Shown: positions 48,333 through 58,442 of the stretch, in pieces
Position numbering within the stretch: the stretch's first letter is position 1
How the letters are laid out: each line of letters opens with the position of its first letter
Assembly (NCBI GenBank): GCA_038225475.1
Contig: JBBRRA010000012.1
Location: forward strand, 1-61,404
DNA: 61,404 bases
Origin: Polymorphobacter_B sp038225475
GTDB lineage: Bacteria; Pseudomonadota; Alphaproteobacteria; Sphingomonadales; Sphingomonadaceae
Reading direction: 5' to 3'
The notes under the pieces: generated by a model
Seen by the model: only the letters and a program-made list of their open reading frames with translations
Told to the model about the DNA's origin: nothing
The model's database searches: none
Position numbers and translations under genes: made by a program

Positions 48333-50426
48333 TCACCGCACCGTCACGCGCGCGCTGTCGAGCGCCTTGCCGGCGGCATCGCGGAGCACAAAGCGGTGCT
48401 GCCCCGGCACGGGCACCCACAGGACAACTGCCGACGCGCGACCGATTTGGCGGTGATCGACCTCGATCGTCAGTGTCGGCGATTGTGGCAGCGCGCGCAC
48501 GCCGACGCGCTGGCGTTGCGCCGGGATGTCGGGATCGAGCGCAATCACCGCGCCGTCGGCAGGCGACAGCAGCCTTGGCCGGGGCGGTGCAGCGGCGCTG
48601 GCGTGAACCACAGCGAACGCGGTTCCCGGCACGAACACTTCGCTGCGCGCGGGTTCGATCGGCGGATCGAAGCGGACTGCCGCGCGCTCGACACCCGCCG
48701 GCACCGTGAACGGCGGGGCCGCGCGACGCTGGAGATGCAGCATGATCTCGCGCCACACCGGCGCCGCACCGGTCACGCCCGACACGCCTGCCCCCATGCT
48801 GTCGCCTTCGAAGTTGCCGATCCACACCGCCACCACGAAACGCGGCGTAAAACCGATGCACCAGTTGTCGCGCAACGCTTTCGATGTGCCGGTCTTGACC
48901 GCCGCGGCAAACGGCAGCGCGAGCGCATTGTCGGCGCCGAAAGTCGCCGTGCGCGCCGCCGGATCGGCAAGGATATCGGTAACGATCGCTGCCGCCGGGG
49001 CTGACAGCACCTGCCGGTCGGGCGGTGACGGTCCGGGCTCGAGCCGCAGCGCGCTCCACCGGCCGCCCCGCGCGAGGCTGCGATACGCCGCCGCCTGTTC
49101 GAGCAGCGTCACCTCCGCCGAACCAAGCGCGAGGCTGAACCCGTAATAGTCGCCGTCGCGCGAAATGCCGCGATAGCCGCTGTCATACAGCCGGTCGCGG
49201 AACGCATCGACGCCGACCAGCAGCAGCGTCCGCACCGCCGGTACATTGAGGCTGTTGCCAAGCGCCGACCGCACGCTGACCGGGCCGCGAAACTCGCGGT
49301 CGTAATTCTGCGGAATATAGAGACCGCTCGCGGTATCGAGGTCAACCGGAGCGTCGTCGAGCACCGATGCGGCGGTAAGCAAACGCCGTTCGATCGCCAG
49401 CCCGTACAGAAACGGCTTCAACGTCGATCCCGCCTGCCGCGGCGCGGTGACGCCGTCGACCGCGCCGCTGCGCGACATGGACCCTGCCGACCCGACATAG
49501 GCAAGCACCGCGCCGCTTGCCGTATCGAGCACCACGGCGGCGCCGTCGCGGACGTTGCGCGCCGCCAGACTGCTCAACCGCCGGTCGAGCGTTGCCGCCA
49601 CAAACGCCTGCAGATCGCCGTCGATCGTCGAGCGTACTTCGCGCCGCCCGCCGCCGAGCAGCCGCTCGGCAAGCTGCGGTGCCAGCGCCGGATCGGGCAC
49701 CGGCGCACGCGGGCCGAGCATCGCTGTCGCCACCGTGCCGAGCGCCGGGCATTGCGCCCGCGCGGCGGCGCAGGCGCGCGCCAACACCCGCGCCGGCGGC
49801 GCGGTCGGCGACGGGATCAGACTGGCGAGGATCAGGCTTTGCGCGCCGTCGAGCGCCGCTGGCGGTCGCCCGGCGAGGCTGCGCGCCGCCGCATCGATCC
49901 CGACGAGATCACCCCGAAACGGCAGCAGATTGAGCCACGCCTCGAGAATTTGCGGCTTGGTCCAGCGCGCTTCGATCGCCAGCGCCGCGCGCGCCTGCGC
50001 CAGCTTTTGCAGCGGCGAGCGCGCGCCCGACCGCCCGAGCGCGGGATCGAGCAGCCCGGCCAGCTGCATCGTGATCGTGCTTGCGCCGCGCGGACCCCGC
50101 ATCGTTAGCCGGTCGCGCAGCGCGCCGCCCGCCGCGCGCCAGTCGATACCGTGGTGCGTCCAGAACCGCCGGTCCTCGCCGCCGACGGTGTCGATCAACA
50201 ACGGCGCCGCGATCGCGCTCAGCGGCACCCAGTCGAGCCGCCGCACGCTGGCATCCGCGCGGCGCAGATCGAGCAGACGGCCGTCGCGAGCCAGCAACCG
50301 CGCCTCGCTGGAAACCCAGCCGCCGCGGACGCTCGCATAGTCCGGCATCGCGTGCGGCGTGGTCTCGATGGTCAGCGCGACCAAAGCGATAAGCGCCGCC
50401 GCGATCGCCCAGCGCCGCCGCGTCAA
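48333..50426 (-). CDS. pbpC: Penicillin-binding protein 1C
   Basis: 697 residues. An N-terminal membrane anchor precedes a glycosyltransferase domain (GGEDRRFWTHHGIDWRA, GASTITMQLAGLL) and a transpeptidase domain with active-site GSTLKPF, GNSLN and VKTGTSK. The C-terminal 90 residues are the BiPBP_C domain typical of PbpC. It polymerises and cross-links peptidoglycan in the periplasm. Its start overlaps the stop of the alpha-2-macroglobulin gene by 4 bases, the same pairing as yfhM-pbpC in enterobacteria. Confidence 0.95.
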   Translation of the reverse strand: MTRRRWAIAAALIALVALTIETTPHAMPDYASVRGGWVSSEARLLARDGRLLDLRRADASVRRLDWVPLSAIAAPLLIDTVGGEDRRFWTHHGIDWRAAGGALRDRLTMRGPRGASTITMQLAGLLDPALGRSGARSPLQKLAQARAALAIEARWTKPQILEAWLNLLPFRGDLVGIDAAARSLAGRPPAALDGAQSLILASLIPSPTAPPARVLARACAAARAQCPALGTVATAMLGPRAPVPDPALAPQLAERLLGGGRREVRSTIDGDLQAFVAATLDRRLSSLAARNVRDGAAVVLDTASGAVLAYVGSAGSMSRSGAVDGVTAPRQAGSTLKPFLYGLAIERRLLTAASVLDDAPVDLDTASGLYIPQNYDREFRGPVSVRSALGNSLNVPAVRTLLLVGVDAFRDRLYDSGYRGISRDGDYYGFSLALGSAEVTLLEQAAAYRSLARGGRWSALRLEPGPSPPDRQVLSAPAAAIVTDILADPAARTATFGADNALALPFAAAVKTGTSKALRDNWCIGFTPRFVVAVWIGNFEGDSMGAGVSGVTGAAPVWREIMLHLQRRAAPPFTVPAGVERAAVRFDPPIEPARSEVFVPGTAFAVVHASAAAPPRPRLLSPADGAVIALDPDIPAQRQRVGVRALPQSPTLTIEVDHRQIGRASAVVLWVPVPGQHRFVLRDAAGKALDSARVTVR

Positions 50427-53400
50427 GGTGCAGCCGCGACCTCGACCGCCGCATTGGGAAGCGCTGTGAACATTTCGGGCGAATACAGCGCCTCGACCCG
50501 CGTCGGCGGCAGGTGGAAGCTCCCCTCGCTGTTGAGCCGCAGCGTATATTCATAGGCGACCGTCGCCTTGGGTACCTGAGCATAATGCGCGTGCACGGCT
50601 TCGGTCCGGCGCTCGACGAACGTCGGTTGCACCCCCGAGGTGTCGCCCGCCGCCAGCACCTCCGAACGCCCGCCAAGCGACCCGCCGAGCACGGTTGCAC
50701 CGGCGGGAACCGGGTCGTTGATAACCACCCATTCGACCGCAGCGCGCGGGGTGAATTCGACCCGGACCCGCATCACGTCGCCGCGGCTCCAGCGGCCCGC
50801 GACCGCGCGGGTGACCGCGCTGATACTGCGGCGGACGGCAAAACCGCTGGCCAGCGGCGCTTTGAGCGGCACTGCGGCGCGCGCGGTCACGATTGCCCAG
50901 GGTGCGCCGCTGCCAGCGTGGTCCAGCCGGAAATCGCTGCGCATTGCGGGCCACGCCAGCGTTGCCGGCGGCGGGCCCGCCGCTGTCCAGACGAAATGCT
51001 GCACCGAACTGCCGATAGTTGCGGTGGTCGTGCCCGTCACCGCCACGCTTTCGAACCGGCGCGAAAACTCCGCCATCGCCAGCGTGCCGACGGCGTTGGC
51101 GACGGTGGTGTCCCAATGGCCCTTTTGTTGCTTGAGCATCAGTCCGCGCGCCAGCCCGCCGACATCGGTGCGCCAGCCGGGCAAGTCACCGACGACGGTC
51201 AACAGACGGGCCGCGGTCGTATCGGGTGAAGCCAGCGTCTGCCACGGATCGTCCGAGCGCGCGATCGTCAGCCGCGTCCCCTGCAGGTCGAGGCGCGCGC
51301 GCACGACCTGCTGTGCGCGCTCGAGGCTGGCCGCAGCGTTCGGCACGCCGGGAAGTTTGCGCAGGATATACGCCCAGTCGATCACGCCGATCGTCGGCCA
51401 GGCATCGGGCTGAATACTCAACGGCTCGAGCATCGCGGGCGTTGCGGCACCAACGCTGGCCAGCGCCGCGATCGCGCCGAGCCGCCGCGTCGGGCCGTCG
51501 CTGCCAAAACTTGCCAGCCCGGCATCGCCGCTGGCTTTATCGACGACCAGCACGCGGGCATGGCTGCGTTCGGTGCGCCCGCCGACAAAATTGCCGAGGC
51601 CGGCAATCATCTTGGCGCGCGTGTCGTCGGGCAGCGCCCAGCCGCTATCGACCGACAGCCGCAGAATATACGCGGTCAGCGCGTCATCGCCGAGGATCCA
51701 GTCGGCGGGGAAATAGCGAACCAGCCCGTCGCGGTCGAGATACGCCGGGAGCAACGCCGCCGTGGCATCCCAGCGGGCATGGTCGCCGAGCGCCACGGCG
51801 CGCGACAACTGCTGCTCGATACAGTCATAGGGATAGGCCGCCATATACGCCTTTACCCCCGGCAGCGCGCCACCGAGCGAACGGCTGAGCGCGACATCAA
51901 GGCCGCCACGCCCCGGCAGCGCGTCGCGCGGGATCGCCACCGGAAAACCGGCAGCTGGGCTGAGCTGCACCAGCGTCGCCTGCAGCGTTTCGACAGGGAC
52001 TGCCGCCGCAACGATCTGCGGTACGCGCACGGCGTCGCGTGCGCCGGTCGCCGAAGTCGCGTCGATCGCCCAGTCGATTGAGCCCGCGACCGGCGCAACC
52101 AGCGTCCAGCCGACCGTAACCGCGCCCGCTGCCGGAATATCGACGACATGCGGGGCAAGCACGGCAGCGCCCGCTCGCCCGCCCGCCGTCACGTGCATCG
52201 GCTTCGCGGTCGTGTTGCGCAGCAGCACCGTTGCCAAATAGCGGTCGCCCTCGCGGACCAGCGGCGGGATGCCGGCAAGGATCTGCAGGTCCTGCGTCGT
52301 CCGCACCACCGCCCGCCCGGTGCCGAACAGATCGGCTCCGCCGGTGGCGACCGCAACGAAGCGGAAGCTCGACAGCGAATCGTTGAGCGGCACGTCGAGC
52401 CGAGCTTGCCCGTGCGCATCGAGCGGTACGCGCCCGCGCCAGAGCAGCAACGGCTGAAAATCGCGCCGCACCGTGCCGCCGGCCTCGGCACCGCCGCCGC
52501 CGCCTGCCGCAACCGCTTTCCGACCATAGTGCCGCTTGCCGACCACCTGTGTCTGTGCCGTCGACGTTTGCACCATCAACGGCCGGTCGGCCATCATCGC
52601 ATCGAGCAGATTCCAGCTGTCATTATCCTTAAGCTGCAGCAGCGCCTCATCGACTGCGGCAAAAGCGATCTCGCTGCCCGGTGGCAGCGTGCGGCCGCGC
52701 GGCGGCGTCACGGCGACGCTCGCATGCGCGATTTTCTTGACCGCATAGGTCGGCGCGTCGGTCGCCACCTTGACGCCCAGCCGGTGATCGTCCCAGCCGA
52801 CACGGATTTTCGCCAGTCCGAAGCGGTACGACGGCTTGGCGAGATCGACCAGCGCGGTAGGCGCGGCTGCCTCGCGGCTAATCCACGGCAGATGCCAGCG
52901 CCGCGCCAGATCGGCGAGCCACACCCGCCAGCCGGCGACGCGCCCGCGCACCGCCAGCACCGACACATAGACATCGGGCGCATAGCCGCGCGCCAGCTTG
53001 ACCGAAATCACCGGATCCTTGCCCGACAATTCGGTGACGAAGCTGTCGATCACGCCGTCGCGCAGCACGCTGACCAGCGCGGTTGCGGACCGGAACGGCA
53101 TCCGCACCTGAAACCGGGCAGTGCCGCCCGCAGCATATTCGGGAGCCTCTGCCACCACGTCCATCCGGTCGCCGTTGTCGCCGCCGAACCACCAGTCGTC
53201 GCTGCCAGCCGGCCATACCGACGAGGTCGCGCGCGTGATCCGGCCCGCAGCATCGCGCGCACTTGCCTCGACGATGACTTCGCCCGACACGCCGACGTCG
53301 AGGCGGCAGCTGAGCAAGCCCTTGTCGTCGGTGGTGCCGTCGCAAGCGGCGTCGAGCGCCCTGGTTTCGCGGCTGTTGTCATAGGCGTAAAACCCGCCGA

Positions 53401-56221
53401 TCAGCCGCTTACGGTACGAATAGGTCTCGCGGCTGAACAGCTTGACCGCGATGCGCTGGCCCTTGACGGGCCTGTTGTCGAGATCGAGCGCGACCAGCTT
53501 CAGCCGCAGATCGTCCGATTTCGCCATCCAGCCATCGCGTTTGACGCCGACGCGCACCGCTGCCGGATCGAGCGTGATCCGGGCCGATACCGTGGCGACT
53601 TCGCCGTTGGCATCGTCATAGTCCATCTCGGCCACCAGCGTTGATGGCCGGGTCACCGGCGTCAGCCGGTCGATGACGACGCGGCCCGCGCCGTTCGGCC
53701 CCAGCGTCACCGGCTCGACCCGCGCGCGCAGCGGCCCCTGCGCTGCCGGCTCGTCACCACCATCAAGCGGCACGATGCCGGCAACCACCGGCTCGCCGTC
53801 GAACGTCCAGCCGTCATAATCCGGAACCGTGATGCTGCGCGGTTCGACCTGCGTGCGCAGTTTTACCGGTGCTTTGCCGACCGCCCCGCCCGACAGATAG
53901 GCGAGCGTCAGATCGAGCGGCACCGACACCGGTGCGACTTGGCGCTCCTTGGGACCGGCGACCCGGGCGCGGATCGTCGGCAGCCGGAACTCCTCGACGG
54001 TAAAGCTGCCCGAGGTCTTGCGCTCGGTCGCCCCGGTTGCGCCGATTTCGACGGTGTATTCGCCGAGCGCCGCCGCCTTGGGAACCGTCCATGCCGTCTC
54101 GCCGCTGCCGTGGCGGTCGAACGCGACGGGCAGTTCATACGTCTGGTCGGTGCCGGTATGGCGGATGACGACGCTGGGGTTTGCCGGCATTTCCTTGACC
54201 CAGCCGAAGCCGGCGTCGGTCCGCGCGCGCACGAAATGCTTCATTGAAACCGTCTCGCCGGCCCGCAGCAGCGTGCGGTCGAACACGGTCACCCATGCGG
54301 CGCGGTCATAGCCATAGCCGGTCGGCAGGTTGAAATCGCCCGGCTGGATGCCGCTGTTCCAGCTTGTCAGCGTGAACGAATAGTCGCCGTCGGCGCGCGC
54401 GCTGACCATCAGCGGATGTTCGCCATATTGGCAGCTGCCATAGCCGCTCGGGTCGGGCAGCACGTCGCCGACCACGGCGCGGCCGCTGCTGTCGGTAGTG
54501 CCGCGCCACAATTCCGCGCCGGTGCAGCTATCGAGCACCGCAATCTTGGCCGACGCCACCGGGCGCGCGTCGCTCAGCCGCGTGACCCACGCAAGGCTGC
54601 GGCCCCGCCCCCATTGAAAATGCACCGCCATGTCGGTAACGAGCGCGCCGGTCGCCACATAGCGCACCTTGCCCGGTCCAAGCAGCGCCGCCCCAAGCCG
54701 CGGCGACGCCAGTTCGACGACATGGAAGCCGCGCGTCCTTAGCGGAATCCCGACAACTTCGAACGCGCGCGCACCGCCGGGCTTGGCGATGGTCAGCGCG
54801 TGCGCCGCCGTGCCGGGGGTGATCAGCGGCGTTTGGCGCGTGGTTTCGATCCGCTTGACCTGTTTGGTACCGGCGATCGGGATTTCATCCTGGGTCCGCT
54901 CCTCGGCCCGGTCGAGGTTGCGAAGCCACGCCGCCACCTCGGCATCGCGCTCGACCGAGATTTCACGCCCGCCGATCGGGCCGAGGTCCTGCGCCGCAAT
55001 GCCGGCCTCGACCGCGCGCAGCGTCACCGGCAGGACGCCGCCCTCCCCCGCCTCCAGAATGCCGAACGGCCCCGCAAATTTGACCAGCGGCGGCGCGTCG
55101 GCGGTGGCGACGTCGAGCGGAAAGCGCGCCGCATTGACCAGCACCCGGCCGGCGTCGTCGGTCAGCGCGGCTGGCATCACGACCTTGAAGCGCGTGTTCT
55201 CGGCAAATGGACCGACGAAGCTGACGCTGTCGACGGTCTGCACATGGCTGCCGGTTTCTGGCTTGGGCAGCACCGCCTTGCCATCGGGACCGATCAGCCG
55301 CACCGCCTGCGCCATCGCCAGCGGCACCTGCCCGGTAAAACTGACGCGCAGCGGTGCAATCGGCGAACACGCAGCGGCGGGGTTGGCGCGGCTGCATTCG
55401 AACCGCGCGCTGAATGCCGGTCGTACCTTGAAGTCGAGCCGGTTGGCACCCAGCGTCGCAAGTCCGTTCGCAGTTGCTATCCCGCGACCCCAGACCAAAG
55501 CGACACGGCCACCCGCAGGCAGCGCGCGACGGCAGCGCACTGCGGCAATCTCGGCGCGCGGCTGTTTCTCGGCAGTGGTATCGTCGTCCTTCCGCCAGCC
55601 GGCCGTGGTCAGGAACCGCCGCATTCGCCAATCGCGCGCGCCGGCGTTGACCAGTGTATCGCGCGTCGCAGCCGGCAGGATGTCGAGCGGCACCGCCTCG
55701 CCGACGCCGTCGATCTGGCATGCCGCCGCCGCCGCGACGCTCGCCGCCGTCGGTGCGGCATTCAGCGCAAGCAGGAAGATCTGGTCCTCCTCGATTGCGC
55801 CGCCGTCGCTTTCGGGAACTGTCGCGCGCACATTGGGACCGCCGGTGTCGAAATCGAAACGGCGTGGCGCAACGGCTGCGCCGCTTGCATCCTTCAGGCC
55901 GGGGACGAGCGAATAGCGACACCGCTGGCCGCCGGCGAGCGGCGCGGGCAGGTCGATCGCGAAACTGCGCGCATCGACCCAGCGCGCGGTGGCCCCGGCC
56001 GAGCAGTTCCCGGCGACCGGCGACGGCAGGCGCGGATCGCCGAACGCCACCATCGGCGTCGTGAAGCGCATTTTGATCTGTTCGACGCGTTCGACCGATC
56101 CACCGGGCGAAAACAGCTCGACGCCGGGAACCGGCCCGCTCGCGACCCGCCCAGCGAAAAAGCCGAATGCCGAGACGACAACCGCCACTGCGAACGCCTG
56201 GACTGATCTGCGCCGGTGCAT
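50423..56221 (-). CDS. Bacterial alpha-2-macroglobulin (YfhM-like)
   Basis: 1932 residues from ATG 56221 (GTG at 56230 also possible). An N-terminal hydrophobic segment is followed by repeated MG domains, a bait region and the thioester domain with CIEQ at residue 1467 (YPYDCIEQQLSRA; usual form YPYGCxEQ). The protein traps proteases covalently in the periplasm and is thought to guard the wall with PBP1C. Unlike E. coli YfhM, no lipobox cysteine is seen after the hydrophobic segment, so it may be held by an uncleaved helix. It is about 280 residues longer than E. coli YfhM. Confidence 0.93.
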   Translation of the reverse strand: MHRRRSVQAFAVAVVVSAFGFFAGRVASGPVPGVELFSPGGSVERVEQIKMRFTTPMVAFGDPRLPSPVAGNCSAGATARWVDARSFAIDLPAPLAGGQRCRYSLVPGLKDASGAAVAPRRFDFDTGGPNVRATVPESDGGAIEEDQIFLLALNAAPTAASVAAAAACQIDGVGEAVPLDILPAATRDTLVNAGARDWRMRRFLTTAGWRKDDDTTAEKQPRAEIAAVRCRRALPAGGRVALVWGRGIATANGLATLGANRLDFKVRPAFSARFECSRANPAAACSPIAPLRVSFTGQVPLAMAQAVRLIGPDGKAVLPKPETGSHVQTVDSVSFVGPFAENTRFKVVMPAALTDDAGRVLVNAARFPLDVATADAPPLVKFAGPFGILEAGEGGVLPVTLRAVEAGIAAQDLGPIGGREISVERDAEVAAWLRNLDRAEERTQDEIPIAGTKQVKRIETTRQTPLITPGTAAHALTIAKPGGARAFEVVGIPLRTRGFHVVELASPRLGAALLGPGKVRYVATGALVTDMAVHFQWGRGRSLAWVTRLSDARPVASAKIAVLDSCTGAELWRGTTDSSGRAVVGDVLPDPSGYGSCQYGEHPLMVSARADGDYSFTLTSWNSGIQPGDFNLPTGYGYDRAAWVTVFDRTLLRAGETVSMKHFVRARTDAGFGWVKEMPANPSVVIRHTGTDQTYELPVAFDRHGSGETAWTVPKAAALGEYTVEIGATGATERKTSGSFTVEEFRLPTIRARVAGPKERQVAPVSVPLDLTLAYLSGGAVGKAPVKLRTQVEPRSITVPDYDGWTFDGEPVVAGIVPLDGGDEPAAQGPLRARVEPVTLGPNGAGRVVIDRLTPVTRPSTLVAEMDYDDANGEVATVSARITLDPAAVRVGVKRDGWMAKSDDLRLKLVALDLDNRPVKGQRIAVKLFSRETYSYRKRLIGGFYAYDNSRETRALDAACDGTTDDKGLLSCRLDVGVSGEVIVEASARDAAGRITRATSSVWPAGSDDWWFGGDNGDRMDVVAEAPEYAAGGTARFQVRMPFRSATALVSVLRDGVIDSFVTELSGKDPVISVKLARGYAPDVYVSVLAVRGRVAGWRVWLADLARRWHLPWISREAAAPTALVDLAKPSYRFGLAKIRVGWDDHRLGVKVATDAPTYAVKKIAHASVAVTPPRGRTLPPGSEIAFAAVDEALLQLKDNDSWNLLDAMMADRPLMVQTSTAQTQVVGKRHYGRKAVAAGGGGGAEAGGTVRRDFQPLLLWRGRVPLDAHGQARLDVPLNDSLSSFRFVAVATGGADLFGTGRAVVRTTQDLQILAGIPPLVREGDRYLATVLLRNTTAKPMHVTAGGRAGAAVLAPHVVDIPAAGAVTVGWTLVAPVAGSIDWAIDATSATGARDAVRVPQIVAAAVPVETLQATLVQLSPAAGFPVAIPRDALPGRGGLDVALSRSLGGALPGVKAYMAAYPYDCIEQQLSRAVALGDHARWDATAALLPAYLDRDGLVRYFPADWILGDDALTAYILRLSVDSGWALPDDTRAKMIAGLGNFVGGRTERSHARVLVVDKASGDAGLASFGSDGPTRRLGAIAALASVGAATPAMLEPLSIQPDAWPTIGVIDWAYILRKLPGVPNAAASLERAQQVVRARLDLQGTRLTIARSDDPWQTLASPDTTAARLLTVVGDLPGWRTDVGGLARGLMLKQQKGHWDTTVANAVGTLAMAEFSRRFESVAVTGTTTATIGSSVQHFVWTAAGPPPATLAWPAMRSDFRLDHAGSGAPWAIVTARAAVPLKAPLASGFAVRRSISAVTRAVAGRWSRGDVMRVRVEFTPRAAVEWVVINDPVPAGATVLGGSLGGRSEVLAAGDTSGVQPTFVERRTEAVHAHYAQVPKATVAYEYTLRLNSEGSFHLPPTRVEALYSPEMFTALPNAAVEVAAAP

Positions 56222-56273
56222 CACCGCCACGATGCGCGCCGCGTGTTACTCCCGCAAGTCCGCTGCGGAAAGT

Positions 56274-57278
56274 TCATGCAGCGGCGGCGCGGTCGTCGAA
56301 GGCGGCGGCAACCAGCTCATAGCTTCGCCGTCGGGCGGCATGATCGTGCACGATGTTGACCAGCATCACTTCGTCGGCGCCATATTCCGCTGCTGCCGCC
56401 ACGATGCCGGTCCGGACGGTAGCGGGCGATCCGGCAATGACGCGACGGCCGGATGGTGCGGGCTGAGGGTTTTCGGCAAGCCACGCCAGCGCGCGCTCGG
56501 GGGTCGGCACCGGGATCGAACGCCCCGCCAGCAGGTGCGCCATCATCATCCGCGCGCTCGAGGCGAGGCGCTCGGCCTCGGCGTCGGTGTCGGCACACAC
56601 CGTCCACAGCGCGGTCATTGCATAGGGCGCGGCAAGCCGTGGTGACGGTTCGAACGCCGCGCGGTAGCTGGCTGCGAGCGGCGCACCGCGCCCATTGATG
56701 AAGTCCGCCACGCAATAGGGCAGCCCGGTCGCCGCCGCCCACGCGGCGCTGTCGGGGGACGAACCGAGCAGCCACACCTCGGGCAGTTCGGGACGGCCGG
56801 GAAGCGTGCGCGCCAGTGCGGCAAACGGATGATCGGCGGGCAGGCTGTCATCGAAATAAGCGAGCAGCTCGGCAAGCTGGTTGGGGAAATCATTCGGTGC
56901 GTGTTGCCGCCGGTCGCGCTGCAGCGCAAAGGCGGTCCGCTGATCGCTGCCCGGCGCGCGGCCCAGCCCCAGATCGACGCGCCCGGGGTATAGGCCAGCG
57001 AGCAGGCTGAACGTCTCGGCCACCTTGAGCGGCGAATAATGCGGCAGCATGATGCCGCCCGACCCGATCCGCATCGTCCGCGTCGCCGCGCCGATCGCCG
57101 CCAGCAGCACCTCGGGCGCAGCACCGGCCAGTGCGGGCGAGCCATGATGCTCGGCCACCCAGTAACGGTGATAGCCGAGCCGTTCGCACAACCGCGCCAG
57201 ATCGATCGAATTCGCCAGCGCACTGGCGCAACTGACCCCCTCGGGGATCGGGGTCTGGTCGAGAACGCTCAACTTCAT
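56274..57278 (-). CDS. LLM class flavin-dependent oxidoreductase
   Basis: 334 residues. Luciferase-like monooxygenase features are LCERLGYHRYWVAEHHG, RTMRIGSGGIMLPHYSPLKVAE and GRVDLGLGRAPGSD, characteristic of the MsnO8-like or YhbW group. These enzymes use reduced FMN supplied by a reductase and oxygen on varied organic substrates. The substrate cannot be assigned. It is monocistronic or loosely linked to the RidA-like gene upstream. Confidence 0.9.
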   Translation of the reverse strand: MKLSVLDQTPIPEGVSCASALANSIDLARLCERLGYHRYWVAEHHGSPALAGAAPEVLLAAIGAATRTMRIGSGGIMLPHYSPLKVAETFSLLAGLYPGRVDLGLGRAPGSDQRTAFALQRDRRQHAPNDFPNQLAELLAYFDDSLPADHPFAALARTLPGRPELPEVWLLGSSPDSAAWAAATGLPYCVADFINGRGAPLAASYRAAFEPSPRLAAPYAMTALWTVCADTDAEAERLASSARMMMAHLLAGRSIPVPTPERALAWLAENPQPAPSGRRVIAGSPATVRTGIVAAAAEYGADEVMLVNIVHDHAARRRSYELVAAAFDDRAAAA

Positions 57279-57319
57279 GCGCGTCGTTATGCCATGCGCG
57301 CGCGGGCCCGCAAAGCCGT

Positions 57320-57829
57320 TCAGGGCTTGGGAGTTTTGGCGGCCGTGGCCTCGATCTCGATCAGAAAATTGGGCCCGGCGAGCGCTGCGACCTGGACGGT
57401 CGACCGGGCGACGAGGTTGGGGTTCTCCGCGGTCCCGAAGAACTGCTTATACCCTTCGTTGAACCCGGCGAAATCCATCTTGCCGCCCAGCTTGGGATCG
57501 CCCGCGACAAACACCGTCAGCTTGACGACGTCCGACATCGCATAGCCCTGCTTGGCGAGCGCCGCCTTGATCTTGTTGAACGTGCTGATGGTTTGCGTGC
57601 GCGTGTCGCCATACGCCTCGATGCTGTCGGTCTTGGCGGGGTCGATCGGCGATGCGAGCTGCCCGCTCAGCATCAGGATTTCGGCCGTCGGCGGCACCGT
57701 CACGCTGTTCAGAATGATTGCCGGCGGCGGATTGAGGTGCCGCACGATCTCGCCCGCCGATACCGACGCCGCGCCCGATGCGACGACCATCCCCGCCAAT
57801 GCTGCCGCTGCGATGCCAAGTCTCGTCAT
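57320..57829 (-). CDS. Exported RidA-family protein
   Basis: 169 residues from the ATG at 57829, with GGGAG upstream. A Sec signal peptide (about 1-25) precedes a RidA/YjgF domain: ILMLSGQLASPIDP, TQTISTFNKIKAALAKQGYAMSDVVKLTVFV and a C-terminal LIEIEATA. The arginine normally found in the YjgF active site (VARSTVQV) is retained. Cytosolic RidA hydrolyses reactive enamines and imines; the exported subgroup has no firm role. It is close to a Tat-exported amine oxidase, whose imine products it might handle. Confidence 0.85.
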   Translation of the reverse strand: MTRLGIAAAALAGMVVASGAASVSAGEIVRHLNPPPAIILNSVTVPPTAEILMLSGQLASPIDPAKTDSIEAYGDTRTQTISTFNKIKAALAKQGYAMSDVVKLTVFVAGDPKLGGKMDFAGFNEGYKQFFGTAENPNLVARSTVQVAALAGPNFLIEIEATAAKTPKP

Positions 57830-57896
57830 ATGAGCTGCTCCCTGTGGCGTGTGCCGAGAGTGAACGATGTGTCGGGAAAATGAAAGCCGCGCCCGG

Positions 57897-58442
57897 TCAC
57901 CGCAGCGCTTTGTGCATCGGCACGAAACGGACCGGAGTACCGCCCAGATCGAGCGTTGTCTCGCCGTCGGGCTGATAGCCATTGGCCAAATAGAAGGGCA
58001 CGCCCGGCAGCGTTGCCATCAGCTCGGTCGAGGCAAACCCCGCTGCCGCTGCGGCGCTTTCGCAGGCGCTCAGCAGGGCTTTTGCGACACCGCGACGGGT
58101 GAACGCCGGGGCGACGAAAAACGCGCGGATTTTGGCGGCCTGATGCGCCGGATCGAGCACGCCGCTCGCCCGCCCGGCGAACCGGTCGCCGCCGAACAGC
58201 GTCGCGCGGCGGCTCCAGCCGCCGCAGCCGGCAAAGTCTTCGCCCGCCATCGCCACAAGGTAACTGCCGTCGGCGACCAGCTCCGAATCGACGCCGAAGA
58301 CGTGCGCGATCGCAGCCTCGGTTTCGGCCTCGGTGTAGAAGCCCGTGCCGAGCGCGCGCGCCGACGCGGCAATCAAGGTTTCGAGCCGCGGCACATCGCC
58401 TGCGGTTGCGGCGCGCAGCGTCAGCTCCCGGTCGGGCATCAT
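57897..58442 (-). CDS. GNAT family N-acetyltransferase
   Basis: 181 residues from the ATG at 58442, which overlaps the stop of the amine oxidase gene (ATGA); the next ATG is at 58439. The acetyl-CoA binding segment is AFFVAPAFTRRGVAKALL. The C-terminus has the FYLANGYQPDGE pattern of the family. The acceptor is unknown. Translational coupling to the amine oxidase suggests an amine substrate, which is inference. Confidence 0.85.
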   Translation of the reverse strand: MMPDRELTLRAATAGDVPRLETLIAASARALGTGFYTEAETEAAIAHVFGVDSELVADGSYLVAMAGEDFAGCGGWSRRATLFGGDRFAGRASGVLDPAHQAAKIRAFFVAPAFTRRGVAKALLSACESAAAAAGFASTELMATLPGVPFYLANGYQPDGETTLDLGGTPVRFVPMHKALR

